From contig NZ_CP137134.1 in NCBI RefSeq assembly GCF_033095785.1, positions 558,001-622,000 of the forward strand: a stretch of 64,000 nt of DNA, in the 5' to 3' direction. This DNA comes from Nitrosospira sp. Is2 (GTDB lineage Bacteria; Pseudomonadota; Gammaproteobacteria; Burkholderiales; Nitrosomonadaceae). Shown piece after piece: positions 17,729 to 26,398 of this stretch (its first letter is position 1; every line of letters starts with the position of its first letter). The notes below the pieces were generated by a model, which was given only the letters and a program-made list of their open reading frames with translations, did no database searches and had not been told where the DNA came from. A program made the translations under genes and the position numbers.

Positions 17729-18562
17729 CTATCCGTCTTGTCCGCCGTTGTGTCCCGTTGTGTCCGTAGGCGCTTCGCTCATTTGCCTCACCCTCTCAAA
17801 AAAACACACCGCGGCGGCGGCCGCGGCGTTCAGCGACTCCGTGCAGCCCCGCATGGGAATAACGATCTGGTCGCTGGCCGCTTGCAGCAACGCATCAGAA
17901 AGGCCCATCCCTTCGTTGCCGAATACGAACGCCACCGGTCCGGTCAAACACGTCCGGTAGAGGCTGTTCTTTGCCCTGAGCGAGGTGGCGATCACTTTGC
18001 CGCTGAACGTCCGCGCCACGCTCGCCAGGTCGGATTGCTCATGTATCCGAACCAGAAAATGCGCGCCCATTGCGGCACGCAGCGTTTTCGGTGACCAGAC
18101 ATCGGCACAGCCGTCCGAAAGATAGATATTGCTTGCGCCCGCAGCGGCCGCGGAGCGCAGTATCGAGCCAAGGTTGCCCGGGTCCTGTATGGCTTCGAGC
18201 AGTACCCAAAAATTGTCTTCCTCGCGTTCGGGCAGCGCCCCTTGCGCGGGAATGTCCACCAGCGCGATGACACCGGTAGGTGTCTTTACCGGCGAGACTG
18301 CGCGAAACAACGCGTCGCTGAGCACAATTACACTTGCCTCTTCTTCATCCTGTTCCGCCAGTAACTGTTTGATCTCCTTATTCCGGTAGCTCGACTCGCT
18401 CACAATCAGGTTTTTCGGCCGCCCCAGCGCAAGCCGGTACGCATGGATCAGATGAATGCCGTCGAGTAGCGTTAAGCCTGTTGCTCTGCGCTGATGCGCC
18501 GACCCTGCCAGCTTAACGAGCTGCTTGGAAAAAGCATTATCCCGCGAGGAAATGAGTTTCAC
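17729..18562 (-). CDS. TrmH/SpoU-family RNA 2'-O-methyltransferase
   Basis: 277 residues. N-terminal substrate-binding domain (L30e-like, about 1-100) and a C-terminal knotted SPOUT domain. The three SpoU motifs are visible: DPGNLGSILRSAAAAG (motif 1), FVFGNEGMGLSD (motif 2) and PMRGCTESLNAAAAAAV (motif 3, Ser-Leu-Asn). It transfers a methyl group to a ribose 2'-OH of tRNA or rRNA; the exact nucleotide cannot be told from sequence alone (RlmB- or TsnR-like). Confidence 0.9.
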   Translation of the reverse strand: MKLISSRDNAFSKQLVKLAGSAHQRRATGLTLLDGIHLIHAYRLALGRPKNLIVSESSYRNKEIKQLLAEQDEEEASVIVLSDALFRAVSPVKTPTGVIALVDIPAQGALPEREEDNFWVLLEAIQDPGNLGSILRSAAAAGASNIYLSDGCADVWSPKTLRAAMGAHFLVRIHEQSDLASVARTFSGKVIATSLRAKNSLYRTCLTGPVAFVFGNEGMGLSDALLQAASDQIVIPMRGCTESLNAAAAAAVCFFERVRQMSEAPTDTTGHNGGQDG

Positions 18563-18801
18563 GTTTCTGGTGGCAATGGCAGCGGGTTATAAATGAGCGC
18601 GACCGATAACTGGAATTGAAACACTGTCTAAAGGCGGGAATTAGACGACGCCGCCTCGAAGAGGCAGCGCAGACCGCGCTGGGTAGTACCCAGGCTGCAC
18701 TAAGGGAAGTGCATCGAAACCTGTTTCCCGATTCTCATACTACCTATGCTGGCAAAAAATCGCGTTTCCAGCACAGGAAGCACCAGTTGCTGAAAAGTCA
18801 T

Positions 18802-19413
18802 TCACGGTTGTGCATCCCCATTCGCTTTTCCAAACGGCTCGATTGGAATCGTACGATATCTGACTTGGAGGATTTCAAGCTCTTCAGTTCCTCCCGGTGC
18901 GTGCAGGGTCACCACGGTGCCTTCTTGCGCCTTGATCAGTGCTCGCGCCATGGGAGAAACCCAGCTGATATATCCGCGAGAGGTGTCAATTTCATCGACT
19001 CCGACAATTGAAATGGTTTTCGCTTCACCTTTCTGATTGGCAAACGTCACGGTGGCGCCGAAGAAAACCCGCGTTTCATCGTCACGCGGTGCGACTGGGT
19101 CGACGACTTCAGCGATGTCCAGTCGCCGGGTAAGAAAACGAATGCGACGGTCGATTTCACGCAGACGTTTCTTACCGTAAATATAATCGGCATTCTCCGA
19201 GCGGTCGCCGTTTGCAGCCGCCCACGCCACGGTTGCAGTCACCTGGGGGCGCTCCTTATTCATCAGCCATTGAAACTCGTCCATCAGGCGTTGGTGCCCT
19301 GCTGGGGTGATGTAGTTTTTGCTCCCCGCAGGCAATGGCGGCAGGGGACTGTTTACCTCCTCTTCCCCGAAATCGTTATCCGGCTCGGTTTCTTTGGTAA
19401 ACGCCTTGCTCAT
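18802..19413 (-). CDS. greB: Transcription elongation factor GreB
   Basis: 203 residues from the ATG at 19413 (MSKAFTKE, the usual GreB beginning); a TTG at 19452 is in frame but less likely. GreB stimulates cleavage of backtracked RNA in the RNA polymerase secondary channel. The N-terminal coiled coil carries NGDRSENADYIYGKKRLREIDRR, with the acidic tip (DRSEN) that reaches the active site, and the C-terminal FKBP-like domain has VSPMARALIKAQEG. A variable acidic/Pro stretch (14-40) precedes the GSKNYITPAG start of the core. GreB rather than GreA, judged from the YIYGKKRLREIDRRIRFL pattern. Confidence 0.92.
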   Translation of the reverse strand: MSKAFTKETEPDNDFGEEEVNSPLPPLPAGSKNYITPAGHQRLMDEFQWLMNKERPQVTATVAWAAANGDRSENADYIYGKKRLREIDRRIRFLTRRLDIAEVVDPVAPRDDETRVFFGATVTFANQKGEAKTISIVGVDEIDTSRGYISWVSPMARALIKAQEGTVVTLHAPGGTEELEILQVRYRTIPIEPFGKANGDAQP

Positions 19414-19470
19414 ATCCTGCTCATCCGGTGGAGCACCTTTCTTTGCCGGCAAGACACGTATAAACCTCGC

Positions 19471-20484
19471 TCATTCCCGTCCTGGCCCCGCAACCAGCAT
19501 CCGCTTCGCCTCTTCGGCCGCGCCCATGAGCCCGGCGGTTGGATTCATCACCACATGCACAGGGATGTCCTCCATTAATGAGGAAAAACGGCCCTTTTCG
19601 CGAAACGCTTTAATAAACCCGCCCTCCTGCAACTTGCCGATGATTCTGGGCGCAATCCCGCCCGCCACGTACACGCCGTCACGGCACAATCCGGCCAGCG
19701 CAAGGTTGCCGGCGTAGGCGCCATAAATTTTCACAAACAGATCGATTGATTTCATCGCAACGGGATACCCCTGGTTGAAGGCAAGATCAGATACCTGCGG
19801 GGCCTCGTCGCTCTCCAGGCGCGCCTGCGCCAGGTTCTCCGTACCGCCCCATTCATCCAGCAGGAAATTGAAAATATTGACGAGTCCCGGACCGGACAAT
19901 ACGCGCTCGACCGATACGCGCCCGAAGCGCTTGCGTAAATAATCAAGCAGCCGCATCTGCAACTCATCCACAGGGGCAAAATCGATGTGCCCGGCCTCAG
20001 TAGGCAAGGGGATGTAGCGTCCGCCCTGCCATATCAGCCACGCGACGCCCATGCCGGTTCCCGCCCCAAGAGTCACGCGCAGCCCGTTCGCGTAAGGCAG
20101 GCCCTTCTGCAGCGTCACGAGATCGTCTACCGCCAGGACCTCGACACTCAGCGCTACGGCTTCAAAATCATTGATGAGCTTGACGGCGGGGATGCCAAAT
20201 TCCCGCTCCAACACCCTGGCATTCATCAACCAAGGCAAATTAGTCAGCTTGATCCCCTGTTCCGTGACTGGCCCTGCCACCGCGAAACAGGCGCTCAGGG
20301 GGGGCTTCATGCCAAGTGCCGAGGTGTTACCCAGAAAATCCCCAAGCACATCGGAAAAGCTTGAGTACTCGCGATTTGAATAACGCCGCTCAAAACGTAC
20401 TTGAGCGTCGCCAGCCAGCCACTCCGTCGCCTGCAGCAGGGTTTTGGTTCCGCCGATGTCACCACTGACAAAATTATCCGTCAT
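19471..20484 (-). CDS. glk: Glucokinase
   Basis: 337 residues (or 338 if the adjacent GTG at 20487 is used). It phosphorylates glucose to glucose 6-phosphate with ATP. Visible: phosphate-binding SGDIGGTKTLL at the N-terminus, LINDFEAVALSV with the catalytic Asp, GAGTGMGVAWL, and the EAGHID motif. The start overlaps the mtfA stop (TGATG/GTGA), so the two genes are translationally coupled. The bacterial Glk family, not ROK, since no CxCGxxGC zinc motif is present. Confidence 0.94.
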   Translation of the reverse strand: MTDNFVSGDIGGTKTLLQATEWLAGDAQVRFERRYSNREYSSFSDVLGDFLGNTSALGMKPPLSACFAVAGPVTEQGIKLTNLPWLMNARVLEREFGIPAVKLINDFEAVALSVEVLAVDDLVTLQKGLPYANGLRVTLGAGTGMGVAWLIWQGGRYIPLPTEAGHIDFAPVDELQMRLLDYLRKRFGRVSVERVLSGPGLVNIFNFLLDEWGGTENLAQARLESDEAPQVSDLAFNQGYPVAMKSIDLFVKIYGAYAGNLALAGLCRDGVYVAGGIAPRIIGKLQEGGFIKAFREKGRFSSLMEDIPVHVVMNPTAGLMGAAEEAKRMLVAGPGRE

Positions 20485-21251
20485 CACGCACCCAATCGTT
20501 GTGCCGGGTCCTGGCGATAAAATGAAGCCAGTTGCTCGTAGACCGCCGGATAATAGGATCTGACCGCCTGAGGGGTTTGAAAAAAAGCCTCGCTCATCAC
20601 TGCAAAGAATTCCGCCGGATTTTCCGCCGCATAAGAATCCAGGGCCGTCGCCTCGCCTGCATCCACACGCATGCAGAAATCCGCATAGGCACTACTAAAC
20701 GCCTCGCTCCACGCTTCCCGGCTCATGTCCGCGTGCAACGGGGGGTAGCCGTTCGCATCCCCGTTCAGCATGTCAAGCTTATGGGCGAATTCGTGTATTA
20801 CGACGTTATAACCCTCGTCAGTCTCAACCGTCGCATCCTCCCAGGAAACAATCACCGGCCCCCCCAGCCATGACTCGCCCGACGCAGGCTCCCGCGCATG
20901 GTGCGCCACCCCATCTTCATCTATGTATTCGTAATCCCGGACGAACCCACACGGATAAACAATAATTTCCACCCAACCATCATAATAGTCCAAATCCAGA
21001 TTCAGAATTAGAATGCAGGCCTGCGCCGCAATCGCCACCCGCATTTCACCGGTGACAATCAATCCATGCGCTCCGCTTATTTGCTTGGCGTGAAGAAAAA
21101 GCGTAGCGCACTCCCGCAACCGCTCAACCTCGGAACTGCTGAGTCCGCGCAGGAACCTCAGACGTCCTACTGCTTGCTGCCAGAGATCATCGGGAAGGGA
21201 TTCATTCTTGAGTACGCGGCCGCGATACCAGGCTTTGACATTCAAAGGCAT
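20484..21251 (-). CDS. mtfA: MtfA-type zinc peptidase (M90 family)
   Basis: 255 residues. The zinc signature HEFAH (in VVIHEFAHKLDMLNG) and the downstream glutamate-containing YAAENPAEFFAVMSEAFF segment define the MtfA/M90 family. In Escherichia coli MtfA binds the glucose repressor Mlc and relieves repression of ptsG, and has aminopeptidase activity. Here it is coupled to glk by overlapping stop and start codons, which links it to glucose handling in a genome where no PTS gene is in view. Confidence 0.92.
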   Translation of the reverse strand: MPLNVKAWYRGRVLKNESLPDDLWQQAVGRLRFLRGLSSSEVERLRECATLFLHAKQISGAHGLIVTGEMRVAIAAQACILILNLDLDYYDGWVEIIVYPCGFVRDYEYIDEDGVAHHAREPASGESWLGGPVIVSWEDATVETDEGYNVVIHEFAHKLDMLNGDANGYPPLHADMSREAWSEAFSSAYADFCMRVDAGEATALDSYAAENPAEFFAVMSEAFFQTPQAVRSYYPAVYEQLASFYRQDPAQRLGA

Positions 21252-21266
21252 TACCCAATCTCGAAA

Positions 21267-22391
21267 TCAGTCACCCCGGGAACCCTGCGCCTGATTTTCC
21301 ACTTGAGGCGCATCGAGGTCCACCGCGTCAATCCGGGCAAAGCGCTGGCTGATCTTGCGACTGGAAACATGTACTTCTTCAACATCCTGGTTGGCCTGGC
21401 GGATGTGCTCCGCGAGCTTCTTCATGCGCTCGTCGAAGCGCGCAAAATCCTTGCCGAGCTTGGAGAGTTCAATTTTTATGATATGCACCTGCTCGCGGGT
21501 TTCGATATCCTTCAGCACTGCGCGCGCGGTGTTCAGAACCGCCATCAACGTCGTCGGCGAAACGATCCACACCTGCTTCTGCATGGCGTAGTCGACGACA
21601 TCGGATTGATAAGCATGAATTTCCGCGAAAACTGCCTCCGCCGGCACAAACATGACTGCGCCGTCGCAGGTTTCCGGCGGAACAATATACTTGGCCGCGA
21701 TATCATCGACATGTCGTTTTACGTCAGCCTTGAATTGCTTCTGCGCGGCAGCCCTGCTCGCTTCATCGGCGTTGCGGTCGAACATGCGATGAAAATTCTC
21801 CAGCGGAAACTTCGAATCGATAGCCACCATTCCGGTGGGAGGAGGCAGGCGCAAAACACAGTCCGCACGGCTGCCGTTTGACAACGTATGCTGCATCGCA
21901 TATGCGGAAGCTGGCAGGACATTCCGCACCAAAGCTTCCAGTTGTACCTCCCCGAAGGCGCCGCGGGAACGCTTGTCCCCCAGCAGTTCCTGAAGGCTCA
22001 CGACGTTGGTGGTAAGACTGTCTATTTTTTTCTGGGCTTCGTCGATCGTGGCCAGCCGTTCCATTACGCTCGTAAAAGTCTCGTTGGTTTTCTTGAATCC
22101 CTCATCGAGACGTTCAGCAACATGTCCACTGATCTGGTCCAACCGTGTTTCGATCGTTCCGCGCAATTGCTCGGATGTTTTGCCGAGCGATTCAGACAAC
22201 CGGTCGCCCTGGTTGATCAACCCCTCGTGCAAGTCCTTGAGCATGTCGCGGTGCTTGTCTTCCAGCAGCCTCGCTTGCTGTCCAAGCAGTTCGCGTACCA
22301 TCGTGGAGAGTATGCCCAGCCTGATGACGAGAAAAGCCATGGTGATCAGCATCACGGCAGCGGAAGCGGTAATCAGCAGGATTTCGGACAT
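21267..22391 (-). CDS. rmuC: DNA recombination protein RmuC
   Basis: 374 residues. One N-terminal membrane segment (about 5-28, LLITASAAVMLITMAFLVI), a coiled-coil region (about 35-120) and the RmuC core with GAFGEVQLEALVRNVLPAS and the IDSKFPLENF motif typical of its restriction-like nuclease fold. RmuC limits recombination between inverted repeats; the biochemical activity is not settled. Sixteen bases separate it from mtfA, so rmuC-mtfA-glk form one minus-strand run. Confidence 0.93.
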   Translation of the reverse strand: MSEILLITASAAVMLITMAFLVIRLGILSTMVRELLGQQARLLEDKHRDMLKDLHEGLINQGDRLSESLGKTSEQLRGTIETRLDQISGHVAERLDEGFKKTNETFTSVMERLATIDEAQKKIDSLTTNVVSLQELLGDKRSRGAFGEVQLEALVRNVLPASAYAMQHTLSNGSRADCVLRLPPPTGMVAIDSKFPLENFHRMFDRNADEASRAAAQKQFKADVKRHVDDIAAKYIVPPETCDGAVMFVPAEAVFAEIHAYQSDVVDYAMQKQVWIVSPTTLMAVLNTARAVLKDIETREQVHIIKIELSKLGKDFARFDERMKKLAEHIRQANQDVEEVHVSSRKISQRFARIDAVDLDAPQVENQAQGSRGD

Positions 22392-22501
22392 GATGCATGA
22401 AAGTATACCGGAGAATAAGAATGCCTACGGCGCGTGTTTCGACCTGAAGCGTCTTCCATCTTCTCCTGCCGCCCGGTTGCTGCATACCGGCGAATTCCTG
22501 C

Positions 22502-22915
22502 TTATTTCATGCCTTCAGGGTAATATCTCTGACTATCCATCTGGTGCCTGCGCCATTTGCTTTGCTGCCGGTCCCGAACCTGCTCCTCAACACCTCCGGC
22601 CGAACCACCCACCGGCTGAATATTTTCATTTCGGTTCTCAAGCCGCTCCTTTCGCGCTTTTCTGCCAGCCCTGCGTCGCTCTTCCAGGGCTTTTCGTCCC
22701 CCGGGGCGCAGTTCCTCCTGTGCCGCCTCCCACGGTTTCGTCTCCCAGGGTTTCGCTTCCCACGGCTTTGAAGGGGTATTGTCCTGCGCTTGCGGCTTTG
22801 CTTGACTCGCGCCGGCCTCCGGGTATCCGCCCATGCTGCCTTCGTTTGCCGCGGCTTGTGACACTGACATGGCCACAACGGCCAGCACTGCCCATCTGTT
22901 ACATCGTATTTTCAT
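22502..22915 (-). CDS. Secreted low-complexity basic protein with KPWE repeats
   Basis: 137 residues. Signal peptide (1-23, WAVLAVVAMSVSQAAA then N) and then a charged, low-complexity chain: three tandem units of KPWE(A/T) around residues 49-63, followed by an Arg/Glu/Lys-rich segment (GGRKALEERRRAGRKARKERLENRNEN). No domain recognised. The composition suggests a disordered periplasmic or surface protein able to bind polyanions; function unknown. It stands alone between rmuC and the DUF488 gene. Confidence 0.65.
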   Translation of the reverse strand: MKIRCNRWAVLAVVAMSVSQAAANEGSMGGYPEAGASQAKPQAQDNTPSKPWEAKPWETKPWEAAQEELRPGGRKALEERRRAGRKARKERLENRNENIQPVGGSAGGVEEQVRDRQQSKWRRHQMDSQRYYPEGMK

Positions 22916-23045
22916 GTTGATATTGGCACCTCTCGCTGTTCGGTCCAGTGAATTTCAGGGTAAGTTGCTGCAATAATCTCGAATAGCTTCACTCAACACT
23001 TGGGCAAAGTCCGGGTTCTACCTATCGTTAGCCAACCATCGTTGA

Positions 23046-23609
23046 TCACCTGTCGACTATGCTCTCATCGGCAGGGGGATATACGATCTCCAGCCCATCG
23101 GTTCGTGCCCAGGGCGTTATCACATGCGGTTTTCGCTCCTGTACACCCATGATATGTTCGACGCGGAGGCCGCGCAAGACAAGCGCGTCGGCAATCAGCG
23201 AACGGTGGCACCGCCATGGCACGGCTTCCGCGCACATCAACGCACATAGCCCGGATGCGGCAATCTCCACGACAGTCCGAATGTTATCGGTGAAGTCGGG
23301 CGTTTGCATATAGTCCGCATATCCGCGAAAAGATGCGTTTCGCCAGCCCCTGTTGATGGAGTCCTTGCGCGCGTGTCTAAGCCCGCCGAGGCCCGGCAAG
23401 TGGCGGTAGCCAATGTTTGATGCGCGCAGGGCTAGCGGCAGCGTTTCCTGACTGTACTGGGGGTTCCGCCGGGAATGAGGTATGGTACGCACATCAAGAA
23501 CGAGGCCGATCTCATTCCCTGCCAGCATGTCGATGAACAGGTTCAGTGGGCGTGTTGAATGTCCAATCGTATATATAAGCGGCCCGCGCTGCGCGTCGTG
23601 TTTCTCCAT
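23046..23609 (-). CDS. DUF488 family protein
   Basis: 187 residues from the ATG at 23609, which has GGGAGGAA eight bases upstream; an in-frame GTG at 23630 lacks such a site. Family hallmarks: IYTIGHSTRPLNLFIDML at the N-terminus, VLDVRTIPHSRRNPQY, and the CAEAVPWRCHRSLIADAL segment near the C-terminus. DUF488 proteins are small, cytoplasmic and of unknown activity, often described as having a nuclease-like or rhodanese-like fold. No operon partner. Confidence 0.9.
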   Translation of the reverse strand: MEKHDAQRGPLIYTIGHSTRPLNLFIDMLAGNEIGLVLDVRTIPHSRRNPQYSQETLPLALRASNIGYRHLPGLGGLRHARKDSINRGWRNASFRGYADYMQTPDFTDNIRTVVEIAASGLCALMCAEAVPWRCHRSLIADALVLRGLRVEHIMGVQERKPHVITPWARTDGLEIVYPPADESIVDR

Positions 23610-23752
23610 ACGTTCGGTTCCTCCCTGCACTGAACATCGGTAGAACTTCTACCACATTAACGACGCCACGACGTATGCTTTCCGGGAACAGGGATTGAAC
23701 AATCAAACACCAACCACGCAGCTGATATGCCCTTAAAATGCACGCTCGGACG

Positions 23753-25513
23753 CTAGGGCCCGGACGGCGCTGCAACGCAGCCGAAACGTGATGCGTTGAG
23801 TTTTACGTCTGACCGCTCCCAGGCCTGTTTAAAACGGGCTTCGATCAGTTCTGCCTGGTCTTTTTTATTTTGCGCACGCAACGCCTGCAATAAACCGTAG
23901 AGCGCCCAGCCGGTATTGCGATTTCGCCGCAAGTCCTCCCAGTAAACTGTTTCCGCTTCAGCCGGACGCCCCGATTCAAGCAGCATGGCACCCAATGTCA
24001 GCCTGGGGGGCGACTGCCATTCCGGCGGCTCGGTGTAAGCCAGCGCATCCTCAAGGCGGACGGCCCGTTCAAGATGAGAAATGGCTATCTCGGATTGACC
24101 GCGCGCCGCGGCAATTTCTCCCGCCAACACCTCCGGACCGATTGCCAGAACGGACCGCGCCGTATTCAGCGACATGAGCGGATGCTCCAGCGACCCATCA
24201 TGCAGGATACCGCGCAGCACTTCCAATTCCCGTTCCGCCTGCTGCAACTGCCGCGTTGCCGCAAAAGCCAGCCCACGCGCATAGTGCCAGCCGCCCTTCA
24301 CAAATGCGTTTGTCGAGGACGGGGCAGGCTCCTGTAGAATCTCGTTCCATTTCCCAAACCGAGCCAACGCCCAGTACGGGACGACGCGAAACACCGCCGT
24401 TAGTGGCACCTCCTCCAGCATCCTGTCGTCCACCGTACCGGCCACTTTGCGCGCGGACTCAATCGCAACCCGGCTTTGACCGCCCGCGCTGGCAACTGCC
24501 CAGAGGAAATGGATGTTGTGCGGAAAGTACGCTACGGAATACAACCCCTGCGCGTGTTTCCGCGCCAGGTAAGCCTCGTCCGCCGCAACCGCGCGCTCAT
24601 TGCTCTTGATTGCGTCCGCATACCTGCCGACCCGCAGGTAGATATGCGAAGGCATATGTACGATATGCCCCGCATCCGGCATCAGCGTCAGCAGCGTATC
24701 GGCTGCCTTTTCCGCTCGCTCGGGAGTGGCGGTAGGCTCTATCAGATGGATATAAAAGTGCAGCGCGCCAGGGTGTTTTGGGTGGCGACGCATTACTTCC
24801 TCGGTGATGGCGACAATTTCAGCTGTATCTTTCATTGGATACCCGTCGCGCATCCAGTAACCCCAGGAGTTCAGGTCCATCGACGACTCGACATAGAGCA
24901 TGGCAATGTCCGGATCAGCCAGGAAGCGGCGATGCACCTCGCGCATCGCGTCAGCGTAGGCCTCATCGTTCGCCTTGCGGCGTTCCGAGTTGCCGCTATA
25001 ACGCTTTTCAAGGGCCGCTATGAGCGCGCGCTCGCGCGGTGATGCCTTCTCCCCCAGAGAGGCTGCCTTGCGCACCAGTTCGAGAGCCGGCATCTCGTCC
25101 TTCGGCTCCATGGGGGCGTTGATATTCGGCCCCAGCACAAGCGCCTGACCCCAATAAGCCATTGCAAGCGATGTGTCCAGTCTTGCCGCTTCCCGGAATG
25201 CGCGGCCCGCCTCGGCATGATTAAATGCGTAGGAAAGGTTTAGTCCCTGGTTCATGAACTGCTGCGCCAGCTTGTTCCGCGTGCTCACCGGAAATGTATG
25301 CGGGCCCAGATTCAACAGTTCCGGCGCGCCGTCATCACTCTGCCCTGGGAGGTTTGCCCCGGCAGGCTGTCCGTGATGCTGATGCGCGCCGCTCGCACCC
25401 CGGGTAGCCGAAGCGGGTTCGTGAGCCAGGACATTATGCGCGAACACGGCCGCAGCGCAGGCCGCGATTGCCGCCAACCGAACAGTCATGAAATCCACGC
25501 CATGGGTCTTCAC
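23753..25513 (-). CDS. Exported TPR protein with conserved histidine clusters
   Basis: 586 residues from a GTG at 25511-25513 with a perfect AGGAGGTGA Shine-Dalgarno eight bases upstream; the frame stays open to 26059 but that part overlaps the EI24 gene. A signal peptide follows an N-terminal extension (TVRLAAIAACAAAVFAHNVLA). Many TPR-like helical pairs follow. Three His clusters stand out: H247/H252/H256 (HPGALHFYIH followed by LIE), H283/H286/H290 (GHIVHMPSHIYLR) and H332/H335 (PHNIHFLW). Such spacing suggests a metal or heme site on a TPR scaffold. Function is unknown. Confidence 0.85.
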   Translation of the reverse strand: MKTHGVDFMTVRLAAIAACAAAVFAHNVLAHEPASATRGASGAHQHHGQPAGANLPGQSDDGAPELLNLGPHTFPVSTRNKLAQQFMNQGLNLSYAFNHAEAGRAFREAARLDTSLAMAYWGQALVLGPNINAPMEPKDEMPALELVRKAASLGEKASPRERALIAALEKRYSGNSERRKANDEAYADAMREVHRRFLADPDIAMLYVESSMDLNSWGYWMRDGYPMKDTAEIVAITEEVMRRHPKHPGALHFYIHLIEPTATPERAEKAADTLLTLMPDAGHIVHMPSHIYLRVGRYADAIKSNERAVAADEAYLARKHAQGLYSVAYFPHNIHFLWAVASAGGQSRVAIESARKVAGTVDDRMLEEVPLTAVFRVVPYWALARFGKWNEILQEPAPSSTNAFVKGGWHYARGLAFAATRQLQQAERELEVLRGILHDGSLEHPLMSLNTARSVLAIGPEVLAGEIAAARGQSEIAISHLERAVRLEDALAYTEPPEWQSPPRLTLGAMLLESGRPAEAETVYWEDLRRNRNTGWALYGLLQALRAQNKKDQAELIEARFKQAWERSDVKLNASRFGCVAAPSGP

Positions 25514-25539
25514 CGATGTCACCTCCTGATAATCGCGGT

Positions 25540-26265
25540 TCACGGGCCCGCCTCCAGACCACGCAACTCCGACAGGCGGGAAAGTCCAAAATGAATAAAA
25601 GCCAGCGCCGCCAATACGGGGGCCACCAGATTTATAAACGGAATAAATTGCATCAACCCCGTCAGCAACCCCAAGACCCACAAGGAGGGGCGTTGCGTGG
25701 AAAATATCGCTTGCATTTCTTCCCTGCTGGCATGTTCCGCCAGGGCGTCGTAACGGAATAGACGCTGGTTCAGATAGGCGGTAGCGACAAAGGGAATAAT
25801 GACACCGACGCCGATTAGCCACAAGGGAAACGTGACCACCCAAATGGCTATAAAGATCGCGAGGGCGAGCAGGGCATTGAGCACGCTGCCGGCAAACCCG
25901 CCACCGTTTTTGCGTGCAAGAGAGGGATAGTCGCGGATCGCGACCAGGCGGATCAGCGCAGGCATTGCAAATAAGGCGGTAATGACCAGCGCGGTAACGA
26001 AAACCAGCGGCACGAACAGAATCAGATGCGCGATCCCTTGAATTCCGTACGCGATCCATCGCGGTTCGACACCCTCAAGCCAGGTTTGGATGCCAATTGC
26101 GGTAAGACCGCTCGCGATCCATACCGAGAAAGTATTCCAGAAGGCCACGCCCAGAATCAACCACAGCAGGCCCGCCGCCAGAATGGGCCAGATAATGATC
26201 CACAAGACCTGAAACTGGAACATATCGCGAAAGGCGCGCGAAAGTGCTTCGAATACGGGTGTCAC
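25540..26265 (-). CDS. EI24 domain-containing membrane protein (CysZ-like)
   Basis: 241 residues from the GTG at 26265, which has AAGGAG five bases upstream; the longer frame to 26355 lacks a site. Four to six hydrophobic segments (for example LWIIIWPILAAGLLWLILG, LILFVPLVFVTALVITALF, LAIFIAIWVVTFPLWLIGV). The EI24/CysZ family includes the sulfate transporter CysZ; here the FIPFINLVAPVLAALAFIHF end is typical. The following TPR gene begins 26 bp downstream on the same strand, suggesting cotranscription. Substrate not assignable. Confidence 0.85.
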   Translation of the reverse strand: MTPVFEALSRAFRDMFQFQVLWIIIWPILAAGLLWLILGVAFWNTFSVWIASGLTAIGIQTWLEGVEPRWIAYGIQGIAHLILFVPLVFVTALVITALFAMPALIRLVAIRDYPSLARKNGGGFAGSVLNALLALAIFIAIWVVTFPLWLIGVGVIIPFVATAYLNQRLFRYDALAEHASREEMQAIFSTQRPSLWVLGLLTGLMQFIPFINLVAPVLAALAFIHFGLSRLSELRGLEAGP

Positions 26266-26398
26266 GCACGCTCCTTTCCGGAATAATGCGTCGGCGAGGA
26301 AAACCCCGGAGCTATCGATGAGACTCGTAAGAGGGAATAGGCATTCTCTGCTCAAGCTTCACAATAGTTCAGAAAAGCAACAAATGCCTCGAAGGCGA

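Noticed and set aside
18616..19011. 131-residue plus-strand frame
   Set aside because: More than half lies opposite greB, no domain and no ribosome site; antisense shadow.
25514..26059. N-terminal extension of the histidine-rich TPR protein
   Set aside because: It lies in another frame of the EI24 gene, has no signal or domain, and a perfect Shine-Dalgarno fixes the start at 25513.
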